Source of the DNA: Longimicrobium sp.
Lineage (GTDB): Bacteria > Gemmatimonadota > Gemmatimonadetes > Longimicrobiales > Longimicrobiaceae
DNA: 64,000 nucleotides
Direction: 5' to 3'
NCBI GenBank assembly: GCA_036377595.1
Contig: DASUYB010000198.1
Span: 1-64,000 of the forward strand
Shown: positions 1 through 7,909 of the stretch, in pieces
Position numbering within the stretch: the first letter of the stretch is position 1
Layout: each line of letters starts with the position of its first letter
Program-made: the position numbers and the translations under genes
Notes under the pieces: generated by a model
The model's database searches: none
Told to the model about the DNA's origin: nothing
What the model saw: only the letters and a program-made list of their open reading frames with translations

Positions 1-89
1 ACTCCTCCTCGGGAGAAGAGGGATCAAACAACTTCCAAACCCAACAAACCCGCGCCCGATCATCCCTGGCGCAAGCAAGGAACCTTTCG

Positions 90-150
90 CCGGACATTTC
101 TAAATCAACCAAACCCCGGACTTTTCTAAATCAACGAGACATTTCCGATC
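90..150. repeat. Short direct repeats at window edge, possible IS end
   Basis: CCGGACATTTCTAAATCAAC at 90-109 recurs as CCGGACTTTTCTAAATCAAC at 116-135 (19 of 20 identical, 26-base period). A third partial echo, GAGACATTTCC, starts at 136. The block is A/T-rich against its surroundings and no gene occupies 1-220. Multiple short repeats at an end are seen in some insertion sequences (IS21-like and relatives), so this may be the terminus of an element lying to the left. No transposase is visible here, so that reading is an inference. Confidence 0.45.
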
Positions 151-165
151 TGCCACCACGCGGAA

Positions 166-193
166 GCGGCCGCCGGAACGTGCCGGCGGCCGC
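166..193 (-). terminator. Terminator-like hairpin after amidohydrolase
   Basis: A perfect 11-base inverted repeat (GCGGCCGCCGG, 166-176 and 183-193) with a six-base loop lies 28 bases past the stop codon of the amidohydrolase. No T-tract follows on the minus strand, so termination is inferred from position and stem strength only. Confidence 0.45.
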
Positions 194-220
194 CTGGAGA
201 TCCTGCTCGTGCGACGGTCG

Positions 221-1549
221 TCACCGCCGCGCGGGCTCCTTGTAGACGACGCCGTTCTTCATCACGAACGTGGCCGTCTCCAGCGTCCGCACGTTCTGCA
301 GCGGGTCGCCGGCGACGGCGACGACGTCGGCCTGCCGGCCGGGCGCCAGCGTGCCGATGCGGCTCTCCCAGCCGAGCAGTCTGGCGGCGTTGCTGGTGCC
401 CGCGACGATGGCCTGCATGGGCGTCATCCCGCCCCACTCCACCATCAGCGTGAACTCATGGCCGTTGGCGCCGTGCGGCCCCACGCCGGCGTCGGTCCCC
501 AGCGCGATTGGCACCCGCGCCGCCACGGCGATGCGGATGGCGCGGCGCATCGCGGCGCCCGCATCGCGCGCCTTCTGCGCGCGCAGCCCCGTCAGCACGC
601 CGCGGTCCGCCGCGGCGACGACCGTCTCGCCCGCGCTGAGGGTGGGGACGAGGAAGGTGCCGCGCGCCGCCATCATCCGCGCGCCCTCCTCGTCCAGGAA
701 CGACCCGTGCTCGATGGAGCTGACGCCCGCGCGCACCGCCATCCTGATCCCCTCGGCCCCGTGCGCGTGCGCGGCCACCGGGCGCTCCAGCTGCTTCGCC
801 TCGGCCACCAGCGCGTTCATCTCCTCCTGCGTGAACTGCGGGACCCCGACGGCGTCGCCCTCGCTCAGCACGCCGCCGGTCGCGCACATCTTGATGACGT
901 CGGCGCCGTACTTGGCCTGGTAGCGCACGGCGGCGCGCACCGGCTCGATGCCGTCGGCCACGCCCTGGCGGTAGTCGGTGTCCATCAGCCCCGGGCGGTA
1001 CCCGTTCTCGTCGCAATGCCCGCCGGTGATGCCGATGGCGTGACCCGCCACCTGCATCCGCGGGCCCACGGTGTAGCCGCCGTCGATGGCGGTGCGCAGC
1101 GCCACGTCGTCGAAGTGCGGCGACCCGACCACGCGCACGGTGGTGAAGCCGTTCATCAGCGTCCGCCGCGCGTTCTCGGCGCCCAGGATGGCGGAGAAGC
1201 CGGGAAAGTCGCGCACCTCCTGGTCGCGGTTGCCGGGGTCGTTCAGCGCGCGCCCGATGATGTGCACGTGCGCGTCGATGAACCCCGGCAGCAGCGTGGC
1301 GTCGCCCAGGTCGACCACGCGCGCGCCGGTGGGCACCGCGGCGGCGCCCTGGCGGCCCACGGCCACGATGCGGTCGTCGGTGACCACCACTTCGCCGCTG
1401 GCGATGGGCGCGGCGCCGGTGCCGTCGATCACCCGCGCGGCGCGGAGCACCACCGTGCCGGTTCCCTTCGTCGGATACGAGGCCTGCGCGTGCAGCGCGG
1501 GCGCGAGCAGCACCGCGGCGGCGGCCGCGGCCAGTGTGGAGCGGGTCAA
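221..1549 (-). CDS. Exported amidohydrolase family protein (imidazolonepropionase-like)
   Basis: 442 residues. A signal peptide (residues 1-22, ending ALHAQA) indicates export to the periplasm. The metal-dependent amidohydrolase fold is marked by the HxH pair in GFIDAHVHIIG (H94, H96), KMCATGG (candidate carboxylated Lys), HAHGAEGI, IEHGSFLDEE and the late Asp of LGTDAGVGPHG. Members of this subgroup are exported prolidase or imidazolonepropionase-like enzymes that hydrolyse amide bonds in small molecules or dipeptides; the substrate cannot be read from sequence. Start is TTG at 1549 because GGGAGGA lies four bases upstream and the signal peptide begins exactly there; the longer open frame upstream has no such features. 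It is transcribed divergently from the CHAT gene, with about 256 bases between. Confidence 0.85.
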   Translation of the reverse strand: MTRSTLAAAAAAVLLAPALHAQASYPTKGTGTVVLRAARVIDGTGAAPIASGEVVVTDDRIVAVGRQGAAAVPTGARVVDLGDATLLPGFIDAHVHIIGRALNDPGNRDQEVRDFPGFSAILGAENARRTLMNGFTTVRVVGSPHFDDVALRTAIDGGYTVGPRMQVAGHAIGITGGHCDENGYRPGLMDTDYRQGVADGIEPVRAAVRYQAKYGADVIKMCATGGVLSEGDAVGVPQFTQEEMNALVAEAKQLERPVAAHAHGAEGIRMAVRAGVSSIEHGSFLDEEGARMMAARGTFLVPTLSAGETVVAAADRGVLTGLRAQKARDAGAAMRRAIRIAVAARVPIALGTDAGVGPHGANGHEFTLMVEWGGMTPMQAIVAGTSNAARLLGWESRIGTLAPGRQADVVAVAGDPLQNVRTLETATFVMKNGVVYKEPARR

Positions 1550-1805
1550 CGGGTCCTCCCGGAGCGGGTCGTGGGCGTGCGGTGGGCGATGAAGACGGAA
1601 GATGATGCTCGCCGCCCGCCGCCCCGGCAAGCGGCGCCCGCGCGGCGTCGATTCTCGGGTTGCCGATCCACACTTCTTCCAGTCGCCCGTAGGATACTTT
1701 TCAAGTCTCTCCCCGATCGCGCGGATGGGCCTTATCTTTATGCCCCAATTCGGTTTACCCGTCGCTTTGCTTCCCCGTCGTCTCACCCTTCCACCCACTC
1801 CGGAC

Positions 1806-3497
1806 ATGCCCGATCCCATCAAGGTGCTGCTCATCGCCTCCGACGCCTTCGCCGACGACCAGGCTCCGCTCCGGATCGACAGGGAGGCAAGGGCGGTGAT
1901 GAACGCGATCCAGCGCGCATGCCAGCGTGAGACGATCAAGCTCGAGACGCGATGGGCGGTGACAATCGAAGAGTTCCAGCATCTCATCATCGATTTCAAG
2001 CCCGCGATCGTCCACTTCGCCGGCCACGGGAACCGGAAGGAGGGGATCTTCCTCACGGACTACCTCGGGAATGATCGGGCGATCGACCGTGAAGCGCTGT
2101 GCGAGCTTTTCGGGATTCTCCGGAAGTTCGTCCGCGTCGTCGTGCTGAACGCGTGCGAGACGCTGTCGACGGCCCGCGAGATCGGCTCGGCGGTCGACTA
2201 CACGATCGGGATGAGGACATCGATCACGGACGCCGCCGCGGCTGCGTTCGCGGAGGAGTTCTACGGCTCGCTGGCGTCGGGGATGACGGTGAAGGAGGCG
2301 TTCGATCTCGGCCGGTGCCGGTTGCGGGTGTCCCATCCTCGCGAGCGTCGCACGCCCCAGCTGCTGATCCGGAGCGGGGTCGATCCGGATTCATGGGCGG
2401 CGGAGCACGGGGTTGGTGGGGATGAAGGCCCTGCCACCGCCCGCGCGGTGCACTGGGCTCGGCTCCTGTTCGACGTCTCCACCGCTGGGTGCGGCGAGCA
2501 GGTTCGCCTGATGGCGGAGAAGGCGGCGCGGCACCGTTCGTCGCATGGACGCGAATGGCTGCTGGGACTCTTCTCGTACGCGAAGGGGCCGGCGGGGATC
2601 GCCTCGCCGCATGCGCGCGACCGGTTCGCGATGCTGCTGCGCGCCTTCTACGCGAATCCCCGCCTCGCGCCCGAGGCCGACGCGGCGCTCGGCGAGCTGC
2701 TGCGCGCCGGCGCGGGGATGGAGGTGCTGGAGCTGGTGCAGCGGCTTCGGTCGGCGGTGGAATTCGACGCGTACCACTGGCTGCGCCGCATCGTCGACGA
2801 GGGCGGCGAACCGGGGGCCGCTGTACGCACGGTGCTGGACGATGATCTGATGCATGCCGGATCGGGCATCTACCGGTTGCTGGAGAAGCTTTCCGAGTGG
2901 TTGCCGCCGGCGGGGCACGGTGGGTTGAACATCTCCGAATCCAACCGCATCGCCCTGGAGCTTCTGCCGGAATACGCCGCCGCTACCATCGCGGCGTGGG
3001 ATCATGCTGGCGACACCGGGTCGCGCCGCCTGGTTCCGCTGCTGGTGATGGACGCCGACGACGCGCAGCCCAACGCGGCGCTCCTCGCGTCGTGGCTGCT
3101 CCATCCGGCGTTGCCCGCGATTTACGGCGGGGGGGACGAGGGCGCGGACGGGGTGACGTGCACGGTGGCGGGGCTCGTGGCGAAGTGGGCGTGCATCCTC
3201 GGCGCTCCCGACGGGGATCCACCGGTGGGCGCCGCCGCGGACGACGTGCTCACCGCGTTGCTGGAGGCGATCCTGGCGCAGACGTCCGACGCGCGCGGGC
3301 TCCAGCTGCGCCGGGCGATGGTGGCTTACTGGACGGAGATGAAGATGGGCTACGCCGCGCTGGTGAGGCTGCTCGGGTTCTGGGGAGGCGCGAAGCGCCG
3401 CGAGGTCGCCCGGGACCGCGACCTGCTGCAGGCGCTGCTGGATCGCTTCCGCGAGCTGGAGAACGATCCTCCGCCAGCGATGCGCTTCGTCGCCTGA
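1806..3497 (+). CDS. CHAT-domain (caspase-like) protein with unassigned helical C-terminus
   Basis: 563 residues. The N-terminal ~190 residues form a CHAT domain, a caspase-clan protease module: a strand-loop start (IKVLLIASDAF), then IVHFAGHG with candidate catalytic His74, then VVVLNACETLSTA with candidate catalytic Cys117, then AAAAFAEEFYGSLASG. The remaining ~370 residues are alpha-helical in character, with no TPR or WD repeat that I recognise. CHAT proteins cleave protein partners in bacterial signalling and defence systems (for example the TPR-CHAT partner of type III-E CRISPR). No CRISPR, STAND or effector neighbour is present, so this is an orphan. The start is the ATG before PDPIKVLL; an in-frame ATG lies further upstream, and no strong ribosome site separates them. 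Confidence 0.8.
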   Translation: MPDPIKVLLIASDAFADDQAPLRIDREARAVMNAIQRACQRETIKLETRWAVTIEEFQHLIIDFKPAIVHFAGHGNRKEGIFLTDYLGNDRAIDREALCELFGILRKFVRVVVLNACETLSTAREIGSAVDYTIGMRTSITDAAAAAFAEEFYGSLASGMTVKEAFDLGRCRLRVSHPRERRTPQLLIRSGVDPDSWAAEHGVGGDEGPATARAVHWARLLFDVSTAGCGEQVRLMAEKAARHRSSHGREWLLGLFSYAKGPAGIASPHARDRFAMLLRAFYANPRLAPEADAALGELLRAGAGMEVLELVQRLRSAVEFDAYHWLRRIVDEGGEPGAAVRTVLDDDLMHAGSGIYRLLEKLSEWLPPAGHGGLNISESNRIALELLPEYAAATIAAWDHAGDTGSRRLVPLLVMDADDAQPNAALLASWLLHPALPAIYGGGDEGADGVTCTVAGLVAKWACILGAPDGDPPVGAAADDVLTALLEAILAQTSDARGLQLRRAMVAYWTEMKMGYAALVRLLGFWGGAKRREVARDRDLLQALLDRFRELENDPPPAMRFVA

Positions 3498-3580
3498 CCG
3501 CGATCTGCCGCCGCGGCCTTGTCATCCCCCGCGTGAAGGGCGATTGTGCCGGCCCACATACGCGAACGGGCGAGGGGTTG

Positions 3581-4483
3581 ATGACGCAGCGGTGGATGGA
3601 GCACACGGTGGCGGCGGACGAGGCGGGGCGCACGGTGCAGGAGGTGCTCACCGGGCCGATGCAGGTGTCGCGGCGGATGATCCAGAAGCTCACGCGCGCG
3701 CACGGCATCACGCTCAACCGCCGACCCGCGTTCCTGGGCCGCAAGGTCAAGGCGGGCGACGTGGTCGCGGCGCGCGTGGGGTTCGAGGAGGAGACGGGGC
3801 TGAGTCCCGTGGCCATGCCGCTGGCCATCGTGCACGAGGACGACGACGTGCTGGTGCTGGACAAGCCGCCGTTCGTGCTCGTTCACCCCACCTCGCCCGA
3901 GCAGGCGGAGACGCTGTCGCACGGGGTGGCGCACCACTTCGCGGAGCGCGGCGTGCGGGCGAAGGTGCGGCCCGTGCACCGCATCGACCGTGACACGTCA
4001 GGCCTCGTACTCTTCGCCAAGAGCGCCGTGGCCCACGCGCGGCTCGACGCGCAGCTGCGCGAGGGCGGCCTCCAGCGCGTCTACCAGGCCGTGGTCGACG
4101 GCGTGGTCGCGGAGGACGAGGGGACGATCGACGCGCCCATCGGCCGCGACCCGCGCCGCCCGCACCTGCGCGCCGTCCGCGCCGACGGCGAGCCCGCGCG
4201 CACGCGCTTCCGCGTGCTGGAGCGCTGGGCCCGCGCCACGCTGCTGGAGCTCGAGCTGGAGACCGGCCGCACGCACCAGATCCGCGTGCACATGGCGCAC
4301 GCCGGCCACCCCGTCCTCGGCGACCGCCAGTACGGCCGCGCCGGCACGGGGCTGATCAAGCGCCAGGCGCTGCACGCGTCCCGCCTCTCCTTCACCCACC
4401 CCACCACCGGCACGCGCCTCACCTTCGATGCTCCTCTCCCGCCTGACATCGCCGCGCTGATCGAACGCCTCTCGAGTGGTTGA
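3581..4483 (+). CDS. RluA-family pseudouridine synthase
   Basis: 300 residues, the usual length for RluA/RluD-type enzymes, which isomerise specific uridines of rRNA or tRNA in the cytoplasm. An N-terminal S4-like RNA-binding region (about 10-70, VSRRMIQKLTRAHGITLN) precedes the catalytic domain. The active-site motif is HRIDRDTSG with catalytic Asp136; GRTHQIRVHMAHAGHPVLGD is the second family signature. The ATG at 3581 follows GAGGGG closely. It sits 83 bases after the CHAT gene on the same strand and may share its transcript, though no functional link is evident. Which of RluA, RluC or RluD it matches is not decidable here. Confidence 0.92.
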   Translation: MTQRWMEHTVAADEAGRTVQEVLTGPMQVSRRMIQKLTRAHGITLNRRPAFLGRKVKAGDVVAARVGFEEETGLSPVAMPLAIVHEDDDVLVLDKPPFVLVHPTSPEQAETLSHGVAHHFAERGVRAKVRPVHRIDRDTSGLVLFAKSAVAHARLDAQLREGGLQRVYQAVVDGVVAEDEGTIDAPIGRDPRRPHLRAVRADGEPARTRFRVLERWARATLLELELETGRTHQIRVHMAHAGHPVLGDRQYGRAGTGLIKRQALHASRLSFTHPTTGTRLTFDAPLPPDIAALIERLSSG

Positions 4484-4520
4484 TCGCTTCCGCGATCTGT
4501 CATGACATACGTGGTGGTTG

Positions 4521-4703
4521 ATCTGTCATTCCGAAGGCGCTGCACCGGCCTCTCGTCCGCGACGAACTGCGGGCGCCTGAGGAATCTGTGGCCTGCGTCC
4601 GCGCGTGATTCGGCCGTCGGCGCGGGCGCAGGCTACAGATTCCTCGGGCTGCATCCATTCGTGCGGACGCGATACCGGTCTGGCCGCCCTCGGAATGACA
4701 GAT
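4521..4703. repeat. Nested intergenic inverted repeat (CATTCCG/GGAATCT type)
   Basis: Outer arms ATCTGTCATTCCG (4521-4533) and CGGAATGACAGAT (4691-4703) are perfect 13-base complements. Inner arms GAGGAATCTGTGGCCTGCG (4579-4597) and CGCAGGCTACAGATTCCTC (4627-4645) match at 18 of 19. The whole can fold as a long interrupted stem. It resembles non-autonomous mobile or REP-like intergenic repeats; no coding capacity is seen. Confidence 0.75.
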
Positions 4704-4722
4704 GGCTGGATCGCGATGATGA

Positions 4723-4770
4723 AGTCCGCGAAGGCGGACTGCGTGTGGTTGTAGCCGCGAGTTAACTCGC
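4723..4770 (-). repeat. Two-hairpin dispersed element, copy 1
   Basis: Read on the minus strand it has a perfect 14-base palindrome (GCGAGTTAACTCGC), a linker resembling GGCTACAACCACACGC, then the stem-loop AGTCCGCCTTCGCGGACT. The same order recurs at 18729-18776 and 50477-50529. Copy 1 lies against the nested inverted repeat at 4521-4703. Confidence 0.75.
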
Positions 4771-4852
4771 ATTGTCGCGCGCAAATATGCGCGTCGCGCA
4801 AACGCTCTGCGTCGCCGCGCATCGTCCATCTCCATCCCCCAATCCCATCACC

Positions 4853-4884
4853 GAAAAAGGCGAGACGCCAGTGCGCCTCGCCTT
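4853..4884 (-). terminator. Rho-independent terminator of dicarboxylate symporter
   Basis: On the minus strand AAGGCGAG (4884-4877) pairs with CTCGCCTT (4864-4857), with further pairing inside the loop, and is followed by a run of T (plus-strand GAAAAA, 4853-4858). It lies 31 bases beyond the symporter stop. Confidence 0.75.
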
Positions 4885-4914
4885 CTCGTCATCTCCAGAT
4901 CCCCCAGCCCGCGA

Positions 4915-6273
4915 TCAGTCCGCCGCGGTGGGGTCGGGGTCGCCGGCGATGGGGCGGTGGTCGGGGACGCGGCCGATGCCCGCCTCCTGCTCCACGCCGA
5001 GCTGCCGCGGGCTCTCCTCCGGCGGGATCACCGCGGCGTGCGGGTCGAACTCGCCCTCCCAGCGCGCCATCACCACCGTCGCCAGGCAGTTGCCGACCAG
5101 GTTCACCGTGGTGCGCGCCATGTCCATCAGCTCGTCCACGCCCAGGATCACCGCCACGCCCTCCAGCGGCAGCCCGAAGGTGGCCAGGGTGCCCGACAGG
5201 ATCACCAGCGACGCGCGGGGGACGGCCGCCACTCCCTTCGAAGTCAGCATCAGCGTCAGCATCATGGTGAGCTGGTGCCAGAAGGTGAGCGGGTGCCCGG
5301 CCGCCTGAGCCACGAAGATCGACGCCAGCGCCAGGTACAGCGTGGTCCCGTCGAGGTTGAACGAGTACCCGGTGGGCATCACGAAGGCCACGATCCGCCG
5401 CGGGACGCCGATCCCCTCCATGGCCTGCATCGCCCGCGGCAGCGCCGCCTCGGACGAGGTGGTGGAGAACGCGATCAGCGCCGGCTGCCGCACCGCCTGC
5501 AGGAACTTGCGGATCGGCACCCGCGCGACCAGCGCGATGGGCAGCAGCACGCCCAGCACGAAGACGACGAGCGCGCCGTAGAGGGTGAGGATCAGCTTCC
5601 CCAGGTTCACCAGCACGCCCAGCCCGCTGTGGCTGACCGTGACCGCGATGGCCGCGCCGATGCCGATCGGCGCGAAGCGCATGATGATGGCGGTGAACTT
5701 GAACATGATCTCCGCCAGCGCCTCGCAGAACCCGATCATCACCTCCTTGGGCCGCCCGCGCACCTGCGACAGCGCCACCGCGAACAGCACCGACCAGAAC
5801 ACGATCTGCAGCACCTGGTTGTCGACCGCCGCCTCGGCCAGGCTCTGCGGCACCATGTGCTCCAGGAACGAGCCCAGCGTCAGCTCGTGCCCCTTGGCGG
5901 CCAGCTCGGCGCCTGTGGCCGCGGGCGCGGCCAGCTGCACGCCCACGCCGGGCTTCACCAGGTTCACCGCGCCCAGGCCGATGAACAGGGCGATGGTGGT
6001 GACGATCTCGAAGTAGATCAGCGACTTGAGCGCCAGCCGGCCCACGCGCTTCATGTCGTCGCCGTGCCCCGCGATGCCGATCACCAGCGTGCTGAAGATG
6101 ATCGGCACGATGATCGACTTGATCATCCGCAGGAAGATGGTCGACAGCGGCTTGAGCTGCGTGGCCTCGAAGCCCCCCGTTCCCGTGGGGAAGAGGAATC
6201 CCAGCAGGACCCCGACGGCCATGCCGATCAGGATCCACTGGGTCAGCGAAACGCGGCGGATATACCTCAACAT
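4915..6273 (-). CDS. Dicarboxylate/amino acid:cation symporter (DAACS, GltP/DctA type)
   Basis: 452 residues, inner-membrane secondary transporter moving glutamate/aspartate or C4-dicarboxylates with protons or sodium. Hydrophobic segments begin at about residue 12 and recur through about 400. Family signatures are present: the serine-rich re-entrant loop AFSTTSSEAALP, the substrate and cation motif MPTGYSFNLDGTTLYL, and the final MDMARTTVNLVGN. The charged C-terminal tail (about 400-452) is probably cytoplasmic. Start is the ATG before LRYIRRV, which gives a short charged N-terminus before the first helix. It appears monocistronic, with its own terminator. Confidence 0.92.
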   Translation of the reverse strand: MLRYIRRVSLTQWILIGMAVGVLLGFLFPTGTGGFEATQLKPLSTIFLRMIKSIIVPIIFSTLVIGIAGHGDDMKRVGRLALKSLIYFEIVTTIALFIGLGAVNLVKPGVGVQLAAPAATGAELAAKGHELTLGSFLEHMVPQSLAEAAVDNQVLQIVFWSVLFAVALSQVRGRPKEVMIGFCEALAEIMFKFTAIIMRFAPIGIGAAIAVTVSHSGLGVLVNLGKLILTLYGALVVFVLGVLLPIALVARVPIRKFLQAVRQPALIAFSTTSSEAALPRAMQAMEGIGVPRRIVAFVMPTGYSFNLDGTTLYLALASIFVAQAAGHPLTFWHQLTMMLTLMLTSKGVAAVPRASLVILSGTLATFGLPLEGVAVILGVDELMDMARTTVNLVGNCLATVVMARWEGEFDPHAAVIPPEESPRQLGVEQEAGIGRVPDHRPIAGDPDPTAAD

Positions 6274-6331
6274 CGTCGGTCCGGGGGATGCCGGTGGGGG
6301 CGATGCGGGCGGACGGCGCCCAAATGGCGAA

Positions 6332-6368
6332 GGGCCGCCGCCCCGTGAGGCTCACGGAGCGGCGGCCC
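6332..6368. other. Strong hairpin upstream of symporter
   Basis: GGGCCGCCGC (6332-6341) pairs perfectly with GCGGCGGCCC (6359-6368), and an inner stem CGTGAG/CTCACG forms the tip. It lies 59-95 bases upstream of the symporter start, so it could be a leader structure or a boundary terminator. No T-tract is seen on either side. Confidence 0.45.
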
Positions 6369-6496
6369 CCACTAACCGGGCCGGAAGTATGTCGCGGGAA
6401 CCCCGTCCCCGCAAGGGCTTACGCTACGCGGCGCGACCGGCCCCACCCCGGAATTCGGTGGATGGAGACAAAATGCCGCCTGCCCCACCCGGCCGG

Positions 6497-6610
6497 GGCC
6501 CTCACCCTGGAGAAGGCGAGACAAACTGCCTTCTCGCCTTCTCTGGAGGCCCTCACCCGAAAAGTTGAAGCGCCGAGACATAACCCCCGTCTCGGCGCTT
6601 CAACTTTTCG
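6497..6610. repeat. Two tandem hairpins behind a direct repeat
   Basis: GGCCCTCACCC occurs at 6497-6507 and 6548-6558 (51-base period). Each copy is followed by a palindrome: a 12-base stem GAGAAGGCGAGA (6510-6521/6532-6543), then a perfect 22-base stem (6558-6579/6589-6610) containing AAGTTGAAGCGCCGAGAC. Because each intervening unit is itself palindromic, this is not a CRISPR array. Confidence 0.7.
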
Positions 6611-6830
6611 ACCTCTCCCGACAGCAGGAGAGGTAAACTGCAACTGCAACTAAACTCCCCGCGAAGTTTCAGTTCTCCCCTCCCCTGCGTAGCGGGGGAG
6701 GGGCCGGGGGAGGGGGCCATCCGCGGCCGCGCCGGGCCCCGCCACTCGTCCCGAAGCCCGTCCCCACCCTGAGGTCTCCCCCTTCTCCTGCAGTTCGGGA
6801 GAAGGGGGCCGGGGGGATGAGGGGCCTCCG

Positions 6831-7889
6831 TCAGCTCGACGGCAGCACGGTGAACGCCAGGCCGAACGGGCACACGCCGGTGGTGACGGTGCGGTTGACG
6901 GTGTAGGGCGCGCCGTTCAGGCGGTACGCCTTCCCCGCGGCCAGGCAGTCGCCCGGGTTCAGCGTGTGCAGCCGCCCCGAGGGGTCGAACCCGAGCCCCG
7001 ACACCGGCGGCGCGCCGTTGGGAAGGACCGGGTTGTCGAGCCCGCGCACGAACTGGCGCACGCCCGGGTTCCACACCAGCACGCCGGTGCCGTACACGCC
7101 CACGTACAGGTTGCCGTCCGGCCCCACGTCGATGGAGCCCGGGAACTCGCCGAAGCCGGGGACCAGCTCCTCGGTGCCCGTCACCAGGTTCACCACCGAG
7201 AGCGAGCCGTCGGCCTGCCCGAAGTGGCCGGCGTTGATCACGTACAGCCGGCTGCCGACCACCACCCCCGCCTGCGGGTTGATGCCGGTCAGCTGCAGGC
7301 TCCCCACCACCTTCCCCGTGGCGTCGATCGCGCTGATCGAGCCGGGGCCGGCGGGCGAGAAGTTCACCAGGTTGCCGTTCAGCACGAACAGCACGCCGCC
7401 GCTGGCCACGATCGCCTGCGGATAGGTGCCCACCGCCACCTCGGCGCCCACCGCGCCCGTGCGCACGTTCACCGGGGAGACCGTGTTGCGGTTGGGGTTG
7501 CCGACGAAGGCGATGGAGTCGTTCAGGAACGCCACGCCCGTGGCGCCCGAGTTGGCCGGGAGCGCCGCGGTGCGCGTCACGGTCCCCGTGCGCAGGTCCA
7601 CGATCGCCGCGAAGGGATAGGTGCCGAGCGGGACGACCGCCGTGGCGCCGTTCGCGGCCACGCCCACCGGCGTTCCCTGCGCGCCCAGCCCCACCGTCAC
7701 CGGCGTGGGGGTGGCGCTGTCGGGGGAGACCAGCGTCAGCGAGTTGCCCACGCTGTTCACGATCACCTCCACCCGCTGCGGGCCGCCGGTGGAGCCGCTG
7801 GGTCCATCGCCGCCGCTGCACGCCGCCAGCGCGGCGGTGGCCAGAAGGGCCGCAAGCCGGGCGAGCCGGCCGGAGATTCCGTTCTTCAT
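6831..7889 (-). CDS. Beta-propeller lipoprotein, BtuG-like candidate partner of the B12 receptor
   Basis: 352 residues. The signal peptide ends in a lipobox (ATAALAAC, Cys about residue 26), so it is a lipoprotein. The rest shows repeated beta-propeller blades of YncE/YVTN type: VGLGAQGTPVGVAANG, DLRTGTVTRTAALP, GVAFLNDSIAFVGNPNRN, NVRTGAVGAEVAVGTYPQ, GVLFVLNG, SISAIDATGKVVGSLQ, SLSVVNLVTG and IDVGPDGNLYVGVYG. It begins 20 bases after the receptor stop, with GGGAG just before the ATG, and closes the B12-riboswitch operon. Bacteroides BtuG is a surface beta-propeller lipoprotein that caps BtuB and captures B12; the same job is inferred here from fold and position. An unrelated propeller lipoprotein remains possible. 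Confidence 0.75.
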   Translation of the reverse strand: MKNGISGRLARLAALLATAALAACSGGDGPSGSTGGPQRVEVIVNSVGNSLTLVSPDSATPTPVTVGLGAQGTPVGVAANGATAVVPLGTYPFAAIVDLRTGTVTRTAALPANSGATGVAFLNDSIAFVGNPNRNTVSPVNVRTGAVGAEVAVGTYPQAIVASGGVLFVLNGNLVNFSPAGPGSISAIDATGKVVGSLQLTGINPQAGVVVGSRLYVINAGHFGQADGSLSVVNLVTGTEELVPGFGEFPGSIDVGPDGNLYVGVYGTGVLVWNPGVRQFVRGLDNPVLPNGAPPVSGLGFDPSGRLHTLNPGDCLAAGKAYRLNGAPYTVNRTVTTGVCPFGLAFTVLPSS

Positions 7890-7909
7890 CACTCCCACAC
7901 GTCCTGGGT

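Larger units (their letters stand above)
4484..4914. other. Gene-free interval made of repeats
   Basis: No convincing gene. The interval between two convergent genes holds a nested inverted repeat (4521-4703), one copy of a two-hairpin element (4723-4770) and the terminator of the symporter (4853-4884). Short open frames here are translations of the repeats. Confidence 0.7.
6274..6830. other. Gene-free interval with successive hairpins
   Basis: No supportable gene in about 560 bases. The interval carries a hairpin at 6332-6368, a tandem arrangement of two hairpins at 6497-6610 and G/C-rich palindromes such as CCCTCCCCTGCGTAGCGGGGGAGG near 6680-6710 and CCCCCTTCTC/GAGAAGGGGG near 6777-6807. 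Short open frames are repeat translations. Confidence 0.65.

Noticed and set aside
209-1930. Long open frame antisense to the amidohydrolase
   Set aside because: In very high-GC DNA the antisense frames of real genes stay open by chance. The translation is rich in Arg, Ala and Gly, without domains, whereas the opposite strand encodes a complete enzyme. The same reasoning removes similar frames throughout, for example opposite ettA (54075-55754) and opposite the adaptor (38419-40863).
6497-6610. CRISPR-like spacing of a repeated 11-mer
   Set aside because: Only two repeat copies, the intervening units are themselves palindromes, and no cas gene is present.
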